This document shows positions 15,119-24,391 of a stretch of DNA of 64,000 nucleotides, one piece after another. The translations under genes and the position numbers were made by a program. Source of the DNA: Streptomyces geranii (GTDB lineage Bacteria; Actinomycetota; Actinomycetes; Streptomycetales; Streptomycetaceae); NCBI RefSeq assembly GCF_002954775.1, contig NZ_PJME01000049.1:1-64000 (forward strand). The letters run 5' to 3'. Below the pieces are notes generated by a model, which was given only the letters and a program-made list of their open reading frames with translations, had not been told where the DNA came from and ran no database searches. The first letter of the stretch is position 1. Every line of letters begins with the position of its first letter.

Positions 15119-16606
15119 GTGAGCGACACCGACCCTTTCGACGACATCATCGACGCCGAGACAGACCGCGACCCCGACCTCGCGGTCATCGAGGCAGGCA
15201 GCCGCACCCTGCGGACGCAGGCCGGCGGCGTGCCGCAGGTCGATGTCCCCGGGCGCCCCGCCGACCCCGAGGTCGACAAAGCCCTCCGCACCGTCGAGGC
15301 GGACCTCGCCACCCGCTGGGGCGAGACCAAGCTGGAACCCAGCGTCACCCGCATCGCCGCGCTCATGGACGTCCTCGGCGAGCCCCAGCGCGCGTACCCC
15401 TCGATCCACATCACCGGCACCAACGGCAAGACCTCCACCGCCCGCATGATCGAGGCCCTCCTCGGCGCCTTCGACCTGCGCACCGGCCGGTACACCTCCC
15501 CGCACGTCCAGTCGATCACCGAGCGGATCACGCTCGACGGGGCGCCGATCTCCGCCGAGCGGTTCGTCGAGACGTACGACGACATCAAGGCGTACGTCGA
15601 GATGGTCGACGCCCAGCAGGAGTTCCGGCTCTCCTTCTTCGAGGTCCTCACGGGCATGGCGTACGCGGCCTTCGCGGACGCCCCCGTGGACGTGGCCGTC
15701 GTCGAGGTCGGCATGGGCGGCACCTGGGACGCCACCAACGTCATCGACGCCGATGTGGCCGTCGTGACGCCCATCGACCTCGACCACACCGACCGGCTGG
15801 GTGAGACGCCGGGTGAGATCGCCGTAGAGAAGGGCGGCGTGATCAAGCAGGACGCGACCGTCATCCTCGCCCAGCAGCCGGTCGACGCGGCCCAGGTGCT
15901 GCTGAAGAAGGCCGTCGAGGTGGACGCCACGGTGGCCAGGGAGGGCCTGGAGTTCGGCGTCGTCAGCCGCACGGTCGCCGTCGGCGGACAGGTGCTGTCG
16001 CTGCGCGGCCTCGGCGGGGAGTACGAGGAGATCTTCCTGCCCCTGCATGGCGGCTACCAGGCCCACAACGCGGCCGTCGCCCTCGCCGCCGTGGAGGCGT
16101 TCTTCGGCGTCGGCACCCAGCGGCCCGAGCCCCTCGACGTCGACACCGTCCGCAAGGCGTTCGCCGCGGTGACGTCCCCGGGGCGGCTGGAGGTCGTACG
16201 GCGCTCTCCCACCGTCGTGCTCGACGCCGCGCACAACCCGGCGGGCGCGCGGGCCACGGCCGAGGCGGTGGGCGAGGCCTTCGACTTCAGCAGGCTGATC
16301 GGAGTGGTCGGCGCGAGCGGCGACAAGGACACGAGGGGCCTGCTGGAGGCCTTCGAACCGGTCTTCGCCGAGGTCGTGATCACGCAGAACTCCAGCCACC
16401 GCGCGATGGACGCCGACGAGCTGGCCGCCATCGCCGTCGAGGTCTTCGGCGACGACCGCGTCCAGGTCGAGCCGCGTCTCGACGACGCGTTGGAGGCCGC
16501 CGTCACCCTCGCCGAGGAGGACGGGGAGTTCTCCGGCGGCGGCGTCCTCGTCACCGGCTCCGTCATCACCGTCGGCGAGGCCCGACTGCTCCTGGGGAGG
16601 GGCTGA
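15119..16606 (+). CDS. folC: Folylpolyglutamate synthase/dihydrofolate synthase
   Basis: A 495-residue Mur-ligase-fold enzyme that adds glutamate to dihydropteroate and folates. The P loop ITGTNGKTSTA lies at about residues 99-109, the central ATPase domain contains VEVGMGGTWDATNV, and the C-terminal domain has LDAAHNPAGA and GVVGASGDKD. About 60 N-terminal residues are acidic and extra compared with E. coli FolC, as in other actinobacteria. It is followed at six bases by the DUF4233 gene and then ndk, a conserved actinobacterial order. Confidence 0.95.
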   Translation: MSDTDPFDDIIDAETDRDPDLAVIEAGSRTLRTQAGGVPQVDVPGRPADPEVDKALRTVEADLATRWGETKLEPSVTRIAALMDVLGEPQRAYPSIHITGTNGKTSTARMIEALLGAFDLRTGRYTSPHVQSITERITLDGAPISAERFVETYDDIKAYVEMVDAQQEFRLSFFEVLTGMAYAAFADAPVDVAVVEVGMGGTWDATNVIDADVAVVTPIDLDHTDRLGETPGEIAVEKGGVIKQDATVILAQQPVDAAQVLLKKAVEVDATVAREGLEFGVVSRTVAVGGQVLSLRGLGGEYEEIFLPLHGGYQAHNAAVALAAVEAFFGVGTQRPEPLDVDTVRKAFAAVTSPGRLEVVRRSPTVVLDAAHNPAGARATAEAVGEAFDFSRLIGVVGASGDKDTRGLLEAFEPVFAEVVITQNSSHRAMDADELAAIAVEVFGDDRVQVEPRLDDALEAAVTLAEEDGEFSGGGVLVTGSVITVGEARLLLGRG

Positions 16607-16612
16607 GTTCCC

Positions 16613-16978
16613 GTGCGTACGCTCTGTGCTTCGACGCTGATCGGCGAGGTCTTCGTGATCGGTTTCGCCGGTCTCGTCGCCATGAAGGACCCCGACCTGT
16701 CCACATCGACCGTCTGGACGGTCAGCGGCATCGCCATGCTGCTGTGCGTGCTGCTCTGCGGTGTGATCACCCGGCCCGGCGGCATCCAGCTCGGCTGGGC
16801 CCTGCAGATCGCGCTCATCGCGTCCGGCTTCATCGTCCCGACGATGTTCTTCATGGGCGCGATGTTCGCCGCGCTGTGGTGGGCGTCCGTGCACTACGGA
16901 CGCAAGATCGACGAGGCCAAGGCCCGTTTCGCCGCGCAGGCCCGGTCGACCGGTAGTACCAGTCCTGACGCTGCGTGA
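16613..16978 (+). CDS. DUF4233-family small membrane protein
   Basis: A 121-residue protein with about four membrane helices (LIGEVFVIGFAGLVAM; a Val/Leu-rich segment near 45; GWALQIALIASGFIVPTMF; FFMGAMFAALWWAS), a short basic loop and a soluble tail. Position between folC and ndk and the helix pattern identify the actinobacterial DUF4233 family, whose function is unknown. GTG 16613 has GGGGAGGGG about ten bases upstream, overlapping the folC stop region, so the two genes are co-transcribed. Confidence 0.85.
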   Translation: MRTLCASTLIGEVFVIGFAGLVAMKDPDLSTSTVWTVSGIAMLLCVLLCGVITRPGGIQLGWALQIALIASGFIVPTMFFMGAMFAALWWASVHYGRKIDEAKARFAAQARSTGSTSPDAA

Positions 16979-17046
16979 CACCCGCGCAGGGCGGCCCTGT
17001 AGCCTCTGAGCACCGCACACACGTGACCTCGAATGGAGCCACCCCC

Positions 17047-17460
17047 GTGACTCAGCGCACCCTCGTCCTGCTCAAGCCCGACGCCGTCCGTCGCGGCCTG
17101 ACCGGCGAGATCATCGGCCGGATCGAGCGCAAGGCCGGCTGGCGGATCACCGCGCTGGAGCTGCGCACCCTGGACCAGGAGACGCTGGAGCAGCACTACG
17201 GCGAGCACAAGGGCAAGGTTTTCTACGAGCCCCTCGTCGAGTTCATGGCCTCCGGCCCCGTCGTCGCCCTGGTCGTCGAGGGCGAGCGGGTCATCGAGGG
17301 TGTGCGGGCGCTCGCCGGGCCGACCGACCCCATCGCCGCCGCCCCCGGTTCCATCCGCGGCGACTACGGCGTGATCGTCCGCGAGAACCTGATCCACGCC
17401 TCCGACTCCGAGGAGTCCGCCGAGCGCGAGCTGAAGATCTTCTTCCCCGGCCGCGACTGA
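17047..17460 (+). CDS. ndk: Nucleoside diphosphate kinase
   Basis: A 137-residue NDP kinase transferring the gamma phosphate from ATP to NDPs through a phospho-histidine. The active His is His117 in ENLIHASD; the signature surrounds it. TLVLLKPDAV at residues 5-14 is the usual N terminus. I chose GTG 17047, with GGAG ten bases upstream; a frame-open extension to 16975 overlaps the preceding gene and is not conserved. Confidence 0.97.
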   Translation: MTQRTLVLLKPDAVRRGLTGEIIGRIERKAGWRITALELRTLDQETLEQHYGEHKGKVFYEPLVEFMASGPVVALVVEGERVIEGVRALAGPTDPIAAAPGSIRGDYGVIVRENLIHASDSEESAERELKIFFPGRD

Positions 17461-17802
17461 GTTTCCGCGTATCCGTCCGGTGAACTTCTTGCGTAGTTTC
17501 TGTTCGATCCGTACCTGAGGGACCGTCACCTCACCCGGATGCCCGAGGATTGTCTGACCTGGGACGGCCGTCGAAAACCGGCCGTCCTCCGGCATATGCG
17601 TGCCGATCGGGGGAACGCCTACCCCCGAACGCCCGTCTCCAGAAGCGAGACGGCACATCGCATGCTGACAATGGCGAAGACCCTCGCGCGGTGTTCGTGC
17701 AGGCGAGACTACGATGTAAGCCTTCACGCCACCCGCACCCACTTCGCCGTCCCGAAGCAAAGCCCTCGCACGCTTCAACTTGGGAAGGCCAGACGAATCC
17801 TG
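17461..17802. promoter_or_regulatory. 342-bp mre cluster upstream region
   Basis: A long gap before mreB. TTGCGT (17489-17494), a 17-base spacer and TACCTG (17512-17517) is a weak promoter candidate, and a TACGAT hexamer at about 17710-17715 is another. In S. coelicolor several promoters precede mreB (established knowledge). The mreB frame stays open upstream to 17539, but the residues show no conservation I recognise. Confidence 0.4.
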
Positions 17803-18834
17803 ATGGGGAACTCAATGTCGTTCATCGGCCGTGACATGGCTGTCGACCTCGGGACCGCCAACACGCTGGTGTACGTCAGGGGTCGCGGGATCGTACTCAA
17901 CGAGCCGTCCGTCGTCGCGATCAACACCAACACCGGTGGCATTCTCGCGGTCGGATCGGAAGCGAAGAAGATGATCGGTAGGACGCCCGGCAACATCGTT
18001 GCCGTGCGCCCGCTCAAGGACGGCGTCATCGCCGACTTCGAGATCACCGAGCGGATGCTCCGCTACTTCATTCTGAAGATTCACAAGCGGCGGTATCTCG
18101 CCCGTCCCCGTGTCGTCGTCTGTGTGCCCTCGGGCATCACGGGCGTCGAGCGCCGCGCCGTCATCGAGGCCTCGTCCCAGGCCGGCGCACGCCAGGTGCA
18201 CATCATCGAGGAGCCCATGGCCGCGGCCATCGGCTCCGGCCTGCCGGTCCACGAGGCCACGGGCAACATGGTGGTGGACATCGGCGGCGGCACCACGGAG
18301 GTCGCGGTCATCTCCCTCGGCGGCATCGTCACCGCCCAGTCCATCCGCGTCGCGGGTGACGAACTGGACAGCTCGATCATCCAGCACATCAAGAAGGAGT
18401 ACTCCCTTCTGCTGGGTGAGCGGACTGCCGAACAGATCAAGATCACGATCGGTTCGGCGTACGACCTCGACAACGACGAACACACCGAAATCCGCGGCCG
18501 GGACCTTGTCTCCGGGCTGCCCAAGACCGTCGTGATCTCCGCGGCCGAAGTGCGCAAGGCCATCGAAGAACCGGTCAACGCGATCGTCGACGCCGTGAAG
18601 ACCACCCTCGACAAGTGCCCGCCCGAACTGTCCGGCGACATCATGGACCGCGGGATCGTCCTGACCGGCGGCGGCGCCCTGCTCCGCGGGCTCGACGAGC
18701 GGTTGCGCCGGGAGACCGGCATGCCCATCCACATCGCCGAGGACCCGCTGGACAGCGTGGCGCTCGGCTCCGGCAAGTGCGTGGAGGAGTTCGAGGCGCT
18801 CCAGCAGGTCCTGGACGCCCAGCCGCGCAGATGA
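17803..18834 (+). CDS. mreB: Rod-shape actin homologue MreB
   Basis: A 343-residue actin-fold ATPase (339 if ATG 17815 is used, which has the better-spaced GGGGA site). Signatures: DLGTANTLVY (phosphate 1), IGGGTTEVAV (phosphate 2) and GIVLTGGGALLRG (adenosine). It forms membrane filaments that organise cell-wall synthesis. In Streptomyces, MreB is dispensable for hyphal growth but needed for the thick spore wall, working with MreC, MreD, PBP2 and RodA encoded downstream. I picked the first of two close Met codons. Confidence 0.96.
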   Translation: MGNSMSFIGRDMAVDLGTANTLVYVRGRGIVLNEPSVVAINTNTGGILAVGSEAKKMIGRTPGNIVAVRPLKDGVIADFEITERMLRYFILKIHKRRYLARPRVVVCVPSGITGVERRAVIEASSQAGARQVHIIEEPMAAAIGSGLPVHEATGNMVVDIGGGTTEVAVISLGGIVTAQSIRVAGDELDSSIIQHIKKEYSLLLGERTAEQIKITIGSAYDLDNDEHTEIRGRDLVSGLPKTVVISAAEVRKAIEEPVNAIVDAVKTTLDKCPPELSGDIMDRGIVLTGGGALLRGLDERLRRETGMPIHIAEDPLDSVALGSGKCVEEFEALQQVLDAQPRR

Positions 18835-18849
18835 CGTAACTCTTCGATT

Positions 18850-18883
18850 CCGCCGTACGAGATGATCTCCTCTCGTGCGGCGG
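18850..18883 (+). terminator. Hairpin between mreB and mreC
   Basis: A 13-bp stem (18850-18862 with 18871-18883, one G-T pair) and an eight-base loop just after mreB. TATAGA at 18892-18897 follows and could be the -10 of an mreC promoter. It may reduce read-through from mreB into the rest of the cluster. Confidence 0.55.
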
Positions 18884-18980
18884 ATCGTTGGTATAGAGGC
18901 ATAAGCTCCCCCAAAGAACTCGATCACCCCCAAAACCCTGTTGCCCCAGAATTCTCTTGAGGAAGGCACGGCCGCCGCAC

Positions 18981-19925
18981 GTGAGGGACACACGAGAGAG
19001 CCGGCTGCTCCTGGTGCTGCTGATCGCGATCGCGTTCGCGCTGATCACGGTGGACATCCGCGGTGGGGAGGACTCACCGGTCGACGGTGCCCGGCAGGCC
19101 GCGGCAGCCGTCTTCGGGCCGGTCGAGGACGGGGTGGCCACCGTGGTCGACCCGGTCGGCGACGCGGTCTCCGCCGTACGCGACTCCGGTGACCGCCACG
19201 ACCGGCTCGCCACGCTGGAGAACGAGAACGCGGCGCTCAAGGCCCGTCTCGGCAGCGACGACCGCAACCGCAGCCGTCTCGGCCAGTTCGACAAGATGCT
19301 CAAGTCGGCCGGTGCCGGGCAGTACGGCATCAAGGGCGCCGAGGTCATCGCCATAGGAGCGGCCCAGGGCTTCTCCTGGACGGTCACCATCGACATCGGC
19401 GCGAACGACGGCGTCACCCGCGACATGACCGTGCTGAACGGCGACGGACTCGTCGGCCGCGTCACCACCGTCGGCCCCGGCACCTCGACCGTGCTGCTCG
19501 CCAACGACCCCGACTTCACCGTCGGCACGCGCATGGAGGGCAGCGACGAACTGGGCTTCGCCTCGGGCCAGGGCGACCGGCCGCTGCGCGTCCAGCTCCT
19601 CAACGGCAAGGCCAAGGTGAGCAAGGGCGACCGGCTCGTCACCTTCGGCTCGCAGGCCGACAAGCCGTTCGTGCCCGGCGTACCCGTGGGTGTCGTGTCC
19701 CGGGTCGATCCGTCCGGCGGCGATCTGACCCGCACGATCTACGTCACGCCGTTCGTCGGCTTCACCAAGCTCGACATCGTCGGTGTCGTCGTCGAGGCCC
19801 CGCGCACCGACCCGCGCGACACCGTCCTCCCGGCCAAGCCGAAGCCGACGCCCACACCGACGGTCACCGTCACGGTGACCCCGTCCGCGCCGGCGGCCGA
19901 CGGCCAGTTCCAGCAAGAGCAGTAG
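18981..19925 (+). CDS. mreC: Rod-shape-determining protein MreC
   Basis: A 314-residue protein: cytoplasmic MRDTRESR, one membrane helix (LLLVLLIAIAFALITV, about 9-24), a coiled coil (about 60-100, HDRLATLENENAALKARL) and the beta-rich MreC domain to about 270 (VTIDIGANDGVTRDM, GDGLVGRV, GDRLVTFGS). The C-terminal 45 residues are Pro/Thr/Val-rich. It links PBP2 and RodA to MreB outside the membrane. GTG 18981 is preferred; TTG 18957 would add eight residues and overlap the GAGGAAGG site. Confidence 0.93.
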   Translation: MRDTRESRLLLVLLIAIAFALITVDIRGGEDSPVDGARQAAAAVFGPVEDGVATVVDPVGDAVSAVRDSGDRHDRLATLENENAALKARLGSDDRNRSRLGQFDKMLKSAGAGQYGIKGAEVIAIGAAQGFSWTVTIDIGANDGVTRDMTVLNGDGLVGRVTTVGPGTSTVLLANDPDFTVGTRMEGSDELGFASGQGDRPLRVQLLNGKAKVSKGDRLVTFGSQADKPFVPGVPVGVVSRVDPSGGDLTRTIYVTPFVGFTKLDIVGVVVEAPRTDPRDTVLPAKPKPTPTPTVTVTVTPSAPAADGQFQQEQ

Positions 19926-19940
19926 GAGCTGAACTCCCTG

Positions 19941-20612
19941 ATGCGTTTCAACCGGATGCTCCTCTCCGTCACCCTGGTGGTCGTCGCCATGGTGGTCCAG
20001 GTGAGCGTCCTCGCCCGCCTGCACCTCCCGGGCGCCGTCCCCGACCTGCTGCTGCTGACCGTCCTCGGCCTTGCCCTGGTGTACGGCCATGTGGGCGGCG
20101 CGCTCGTCGGGTTCGGCGCCGGACTCCTCGCCGACCTCGCCCCGCCCGCCGACCACGCGGCCGGCCGCTACGCCCTCGTGCTGTGCGTCATCGGCTATCT
20201 GGCGGGTCTCGTCAAACCCGAGAACGGGCAGCTCAAGTCGGCGACAGGACCGATGGCCGTCGTGGTCGCCGCCGCCGTCGGCACGACCCTGTTGTACGCC
20301 GGTGTCGGCGCCCTCGTCGGCGACACCGCCGCCCGCAATGTCGGCCTCACCAGCCTGCTGTTCACGGCCGCGCTCTACGACCTGCTGCTCGCGCCCTTCG
20401 TGGTCCCCGGCATCATGTTCCTGGCCCGCAGAGCGGAGAACGACCCGCTCGCCGAGGCCAACTCCTCGGCCAAGAAGAGCGACATCTCCTCGGGCTGGCT
20501 CTCCTCCGGTACCGGACTGCGCATCGGCAGCCAGCGCGGCGGCCTCAAGGTGAAGGCGGCCAGGTCGAAGGCGGCCCGGGCCGGCCGCATCAAGGGGGTC
20601 AAGCGCCTGTGA
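19941..20612 (+). CDS. mreD: Rod-shape-determining protein MreD
   Basis: A 223-residue membrane protein with five or six helices in residues 1-165, matching MreD. The C-terminal 55 residues are an added basic tail (GLKVKAARSKAARAGRIKG and similar) that should lie in the cytoplasm and may contact MreB, RNA or lipids; this is inference. It lies 15 bases after mreC with GGAG before the ATG. Confidence 0.92.
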   Translation: MRFNRMLLSVTLVVVAMVVQVSVLARLHLPGAVPDLLLLTVLGLALVYGHVGGALVGFGAGLLADLAPPADHAAGRYALVLCVIGYLAGLVKPENGQLKSATGPMAVVVAAAVGTTLLYAGVGALVGDTAARNVGLTSLLFTAALYDLLLAPFVVPGIMFLARRAENDPLAEANSSAKKSDISSGWLSSGTGLRIGSQRGGLKVKAARSKAARAGRIKGVKRL

Positions 20613-20803
20613 CCACGGGTGAGTTCACTCGAACGGGTTCGCCGGGGCGGAACGCGGCCTCACAGGTCGCCCGTTCATCATTCGTACACGCACACACGCC
20701 CGCATCACGCACGACCAAGCCACACACGTCTGCACCACACACGTCTACGCCACGCACAGCCACGCCACACTCGTCGGCGCTCTGAGAGGGGGAGGCAGCA
20801 CCA
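20613..20803. repeat. CAC-rich degenerate repeats in the mreD-PBP2 gap
   Basis: Positions about 20686-20775 are dominated by CACACACG, CACGCC and CACACGTCT units, for example ACACGTCT at two places 18 bp apart. The strand bias (almost no G outside CG steps) is striking in the middle of an operon. GAGGGGGAGG at about 20785-20794 is the ribosome site of the PBP2 gene. Confidence 0.6.
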
Positions 20804-23077
20804 GTGACCAACATTCCCGAGACCGGCCGGACGCCACGCGTCCAGATCCGGCTCGTCGTGATCCAGATCCTCGTCCTCTCCCTGCTCGGCACGCTCGGCG
20901 GCCGGCTGTGGTACCTCCAGATCCGCGAGGGCGACGCCTACGCCAAGGAGGCGTCCGGCAACCATGTGCAGCAGGTCGTGCAGCCCGCGGTCCGCGGTTC
21001 GATCCTGGACGCGCGCGGGGTGCCGATCGCGGACAACGAGACACGGCTGGTCGTCTCCGCGTCCCGCACCGAACTGCTGAAGATGGCGGACGACGGCGAA
21101 GCCGTCCTCACCAAGCTCGCCGGGGTCCTGGGCATGAAGCCCAAGGACGTCCAGGACAAGGTCCGCCTGTGCGACGCCAAGACGCCCCAGCCCTGTTGGA
21201 ACGGCTCGCCGTACCAGCCGATCCCGATCACCGACGAGGCCACCGCCCGCCAGGCCCTCCAGATCCGCGAGCGCTCCGAGGACTTCCCCGGCATCACCGC
21301 CGAGCCCGAGGCCGTACGCCGGTATGCCGGCCCCGGCGGCTCCAACACCGCCCAGGTCCTCGGCTATCTCTCCCCGGTCACCGACGAGGAGATCACCAAG
21401 GCGCAGGACACCGACTCGCCCTACCTGCGCTCCGACCAGGTCGGCCGGTCCGGCCTTGAGCGCGAGTACGACAAGGAACTGCGCGGCAAGGCAGGCGTCA
21501 CCCGCTACGAGGTCGACAACCTCGGCCGCGTCATCGGTACCGCCGAGGCCGACCCCGCCCAGTCCGGCTCCAACCTCGTCACCAGCATCGACGCCCGCGT
21601 CCAGCGGGTCGCGGAGTACGAGCTGAACGACGCGATGAAGGAAGCCCGCAAGGGGTTCGACGACAACACCAACGAGAACTACAAGGCCGACGCGGGCGCG
21701 GTCGTCGTCATGGAGGCCAAGACGGGCCGGGTCGTCGCGATGGCGTCCAACCCGACCTACGACCCGAACGCCTGGGTCGGCGGCATCTCCGCCAAGGACT
21801 ACGCCAAGCTGACCGGCAAGAACTCCAACTACCCGCTGCTCAACCGGGCGATCCAGGGCCAGGCGGCCCCCGGCTCGATCTTCAAGGTCATCTCGACCTC
21901 GGCGGCGGTCAACGCGGGCTACCCCTTCGACGGGAACTACGACTGCTCCAGCTCGTACTCGATCGGCGGCCAGGTCTTCAAGAACTACGAGTCCAAGGGG
22001 TACGGCCCGATCAGCCTCGGCCGCGCCATCGAGGTCTCCTGCGACACCGTCTTCTACCGTCTCGCCCACGACCAGTGGGCGAAGGACGGCGGACTGAAGC
22101 CGAACAAGAACGCGAAGAACTGGTTCTACACCACCGCCCACGACTTCGGCCTCGGCGCCGTGACCGGCATCGACCTCCCCAACGAGGTCTCCGGCCGCGT
22201 CCCCGACCGCAAGTGGAAGCAGGACTACTGGAAGGCCAACAAGGCCTCCTGGTGCAAGTACGGCAAGAAGGGCGGCACCTACGCCCAGCAGATCGCCTAC
22301 GAGAACTGCCTCGAAGGCAACCTCATGCGCGCCGGTGACTCCGTCAACTACTCCATCGGACAGGGCGACATCCTCGTCACGCCGATACAGATGGCGACGA
22401 TCTACTCGGCGATCTCCAACGGCGGCACGCTGTACGACCCGACGGTCGGCAAGGCGGTCGTCAGCGCCGACGGCAAGTCCGTCCAGACGATCAAGCCCAA
22501 GTCGCACGGCAAGCTGCCGATCTCCAAGGCGACGCTGAAGGACATAGACGGTGCCCTCGAAGGGGTCGTCACCCGTGGTTCGGCGGCCTGGCGGTTCGGC
22601 GGCTGGCCGCAGGACAAGATCCCGATGCACGCCAAGACGGGTACGGCCGAGGTCTACGGCAAGCAGACCACCTCGTGGTTCGCGACGTACACCAAGGACT
22701 ACACGATCGTCATGACGATCTCCCAGGGTGGTACGGGCTCCGGGGCCTCCGGACCGGCCGTCCGGAAAATATACGAGGCTCTGTACGGCGTCTCCCCGGA
22801 CGGCAAGATCGACAGCAGGAAGGCGCTGCTGCCCACCCCGCAGAAGACCCTGCCGAAGATCGAGTCGGACGGCTCGATCGACGCCCCGAAGATCAAGCCG
22901 TACGTCCCGCCGAAGGCCACCGACGAGACCCTCGTCGTCGCGGGCGGCCAGCTGCCGCCGGCCACGGTCGCCTCGGAGGGGACACGCACCAACCGCAGCG
23001 CCCGCCGAGCCCGGGGCGGCCGTAGACGCGGGCGCGGGCGGAGTACGCGCGGCATGCGAAGGACGACGACGACATGA
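20804..23077 (+). CDS. Penicillin-binding protein 2, elongation transpeptidase
   Basis: A 757-residue class B PBP (MrdA/PBP2 type). A membrane anchor lies at about 14-32; the dimerisation/pedestal domain contains RGSILDARGVPIADNETR. The transpeptidase motifs are SIFK (Ser358 nucleophile), SCD (412-414) and KTG (611-613). It cross-links peptidoglycan with RodA as glycosyltransferase partner. The C terminus (about 715-757) is very basic (RRARGGRRRGRGR). The last four bases overlap the rodA start (ATGA), so the two are translationally coupled. In S. coelicolor the orthologue acts in spore-wall synthesis. Confidence 0.95.
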   Translation: MTNIPETGRTPRVQIRLVVIQILVLSLLGTLGGRLWYLQIREGDAYAKEASGNHVQQVVQPAVRGSILDARGVPIADNETRLVVSASRTELLKMADDGEAVLTKLAGVLGMKPKDVQDKVRLCDAKTPQPCWNGSPYQPIPITDEATARQALQIRERSEDFPGITAEPEAVRRYAGPGGSNTAQVLGYLSPVTDEEITKAQDTDSPYLRSDQVGRSGLEREYDKELRGKAGVTRYEVDNLGRVIGTAEADPAQSGSNLVTSIDARVQRVAEYELNDAMKEARKGFDDNTNENYKADAGAVVVMEAKTGRVVAMASNPTYDPNAWVGGISAKDYAKLTGKNSNYPLLNRAIQGQAAPGSIFKVISTSAAVNAGYPFDGNYDCSSSYSIGGQVFKNYESKGYGPISLGRAIEVSCDTVFYRLAHDQWAKDGGLKPNKNAKNWFYTTAHDFGLGAVTGIDLPNEVSGRVPDRKWKQDYWKANKASWCKYGKKGGTYAQQIAYENCLEGNLMRAGDSVNYSIGQGDILVTPIQMATIYSAISNGGTLYDPTVGKAVVSADGKSVQTIKPKSHGKLPISKATLKDIDGALEGVVTRGSAAWRFGGWPQDKIPMHAKTGTAEVYGKQTTSWFATYTKDYTIVMTISQGGTGSGASGPAVRKIYEALYGVSPDGKIDSRKALLPTPQKTLPKIESDGSIDAPKIKPYVPPKATDETLVVAGGQLPPATVASEGTRTNRSARRARGGRRRGRGRSTRGMRRTTTT

Positions 23078-24273
23078 CCGGCGCGAACACCTTCTCCGTC
23101 TCCGGCTACGGCCCCGAGCGCTCGTCCCTGTCCCGGCTGCTGGCCCGCGACTCGCTGGCCCGCAGGCTGGACTGGCCGATACTGCTGTCCGCGCTCGCGC
23201 TGTCCTTCATGGGCGCGATCCTGGTCTACTCGGCGACCCGCAGCCGCACCGAGATCAACCAGGGCGACCAGTACTACTTCCTGATCCGGCACCTGATGAA
23301 CACCGGCATCGGGTTCTGTCTGATGATCGGCACGGTCTGGCTCGGCCACCGCACCCTGCGCACCGCGGTCCCGATCCTCTACGGCCTCTCGGTCTTCCTG
23401 ATCCTGGTGGTGCTGACCCCGCTCGGCGCGACCGTCAACGGCGCCCACGCGTGGATCGTGCTCGGCGGCGGCTTCTCGCTCCAGCCCTCGGAGTTCGTGA
23501 AGATCACGATCATCCTGGGCATGGCGATGCTGCTGGCCGCCCGGGTCGACGCGGGCGACAAGCTCTACCCCGACCACCGCACGGTCCTCCAGGCGCTGGG
23601 CCTGGCCGCCGTACCGATGATGATCGTCATGCTGATGCCCGACCTCGGGTCGGTCATGGTCATGGTCATCATCGTGCTCGGGGTGCTGCTCGCCTCCGGT
23701 GCCTCCAACCGCTGGATCTTCGGCCTCCTGGGCACGGGCGGGCTCGGCGCGGTGCTGATCTGGCAGCTCGGCGTCCTCGACGAGTACCAGATCAACCGCT
23801 TCGCCGCCTTCGCCAACCCGGAGCTGGACCCGTCCGGCGTCGGCTACAACACCAACCAGGCGAGGATCGCGATCGGTTCGGGCGGTCTGACGGGCACGGG
23901 TCTGTTCCACGGCTCGCAGACGACCGGCCAGTTCGTCCCGGAGCAGCAGACGGACTTCGTGTTCACGGTGGCGGGGGAGGAGCTGGGCTTCGTCGGCGCG
24001 GGCCTGATCATCCTGCTCCTCGGCGTGGTGCTGTGGCGGGCCTGCCGGATCGCCCGCGAGACGACCGAGCTGTACGGCACGATCGTCGCCGCCGGGATCA
24101 TCGCGTGGTTCGCGTTCCAGTCGTTCGAGAACATCGGGATGACCCTGGGGATCATGCCGGTCGCCGGTCTGCCACTGCCCTTCGTGTCCTACGGAGGATC
24201 GTCGATGTTCGCCGTGTGGGTGGCGGTGGGGCTGTTGCAGTCGATCCGGGTGCAGAGACCCATGTCGGCGTAG
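23074..24273 (+). CDS. rodA: RodA-type SEDS peptidoglycan glycosyltransferase
   Basis: A 399-residue integral membrane protein with about ten helices of the RodA/FtsW/SpoVE family. VNGAHAWIVLGGGFSLQPSE and the late GLPLPFVSYGGSSMF stretch are hallmarks. It polymerises lipid II into glycan strands together with PBP2. ATG 23074 overlaps the PBP2 stop by four bases. The ORF ends the mreBCD-PBP2-rodA cluster. Confidence 0.95.
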   Translation: MTGANTFSVSGYGPERSSLSRLLARDSLARRLDWPILLSALALSFMGAILVYSATRSRTEINQGDQYYFLIRHLMNTGIGFCLMIGTVWLGHRTLRTAVPILYGLSVFLILVVLTPLGATVNGAHAWIVLGGGFSLQPSEFVKITIILGMAMLLAARVDAGDKLYPDHRTVLQALGLAAVPMMIVMLMPDLGSVMVMVIIVLGVLLASGASNRWIFGLLGTGGLGAVLIWQLGVLDEYQINRFAAFANPELDPSGVGYNTNQARIAIGSGGLTGTGLFHGSQTTGQFVPEQQTDFVFTVAGEELGFVGAGLIILLLGVVLWRACRIARETTELYGTIVAAGIIAWFAFQSFENIGMTLGIMPVAGLPLPFVSYGGSSMFAVWVAVGLLQSIRVQRPMSA

Positions 24274-24379
24274 AGGTTGCTGGTGGGTGACGTCCGGGCG
24301 ACCTTCGAGCGAACGGCGAAGGTGTCCCGGATGGCCAATGAGCGACCTTTGGGGACTGCCGTCGGCGTCGAATCGTGAC

Positions 24380-24385
24380 TAGATT
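24380..24385 (+). promoter_or_regulatory. -10 box of a leaderless CYTH/CHAD transcript
   Basis: TAGATT, exactly six bases before ATG 24392. No ribosome site is present between. Confidence 0.55.
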
Positions 24386-24391
24386 CAATTC

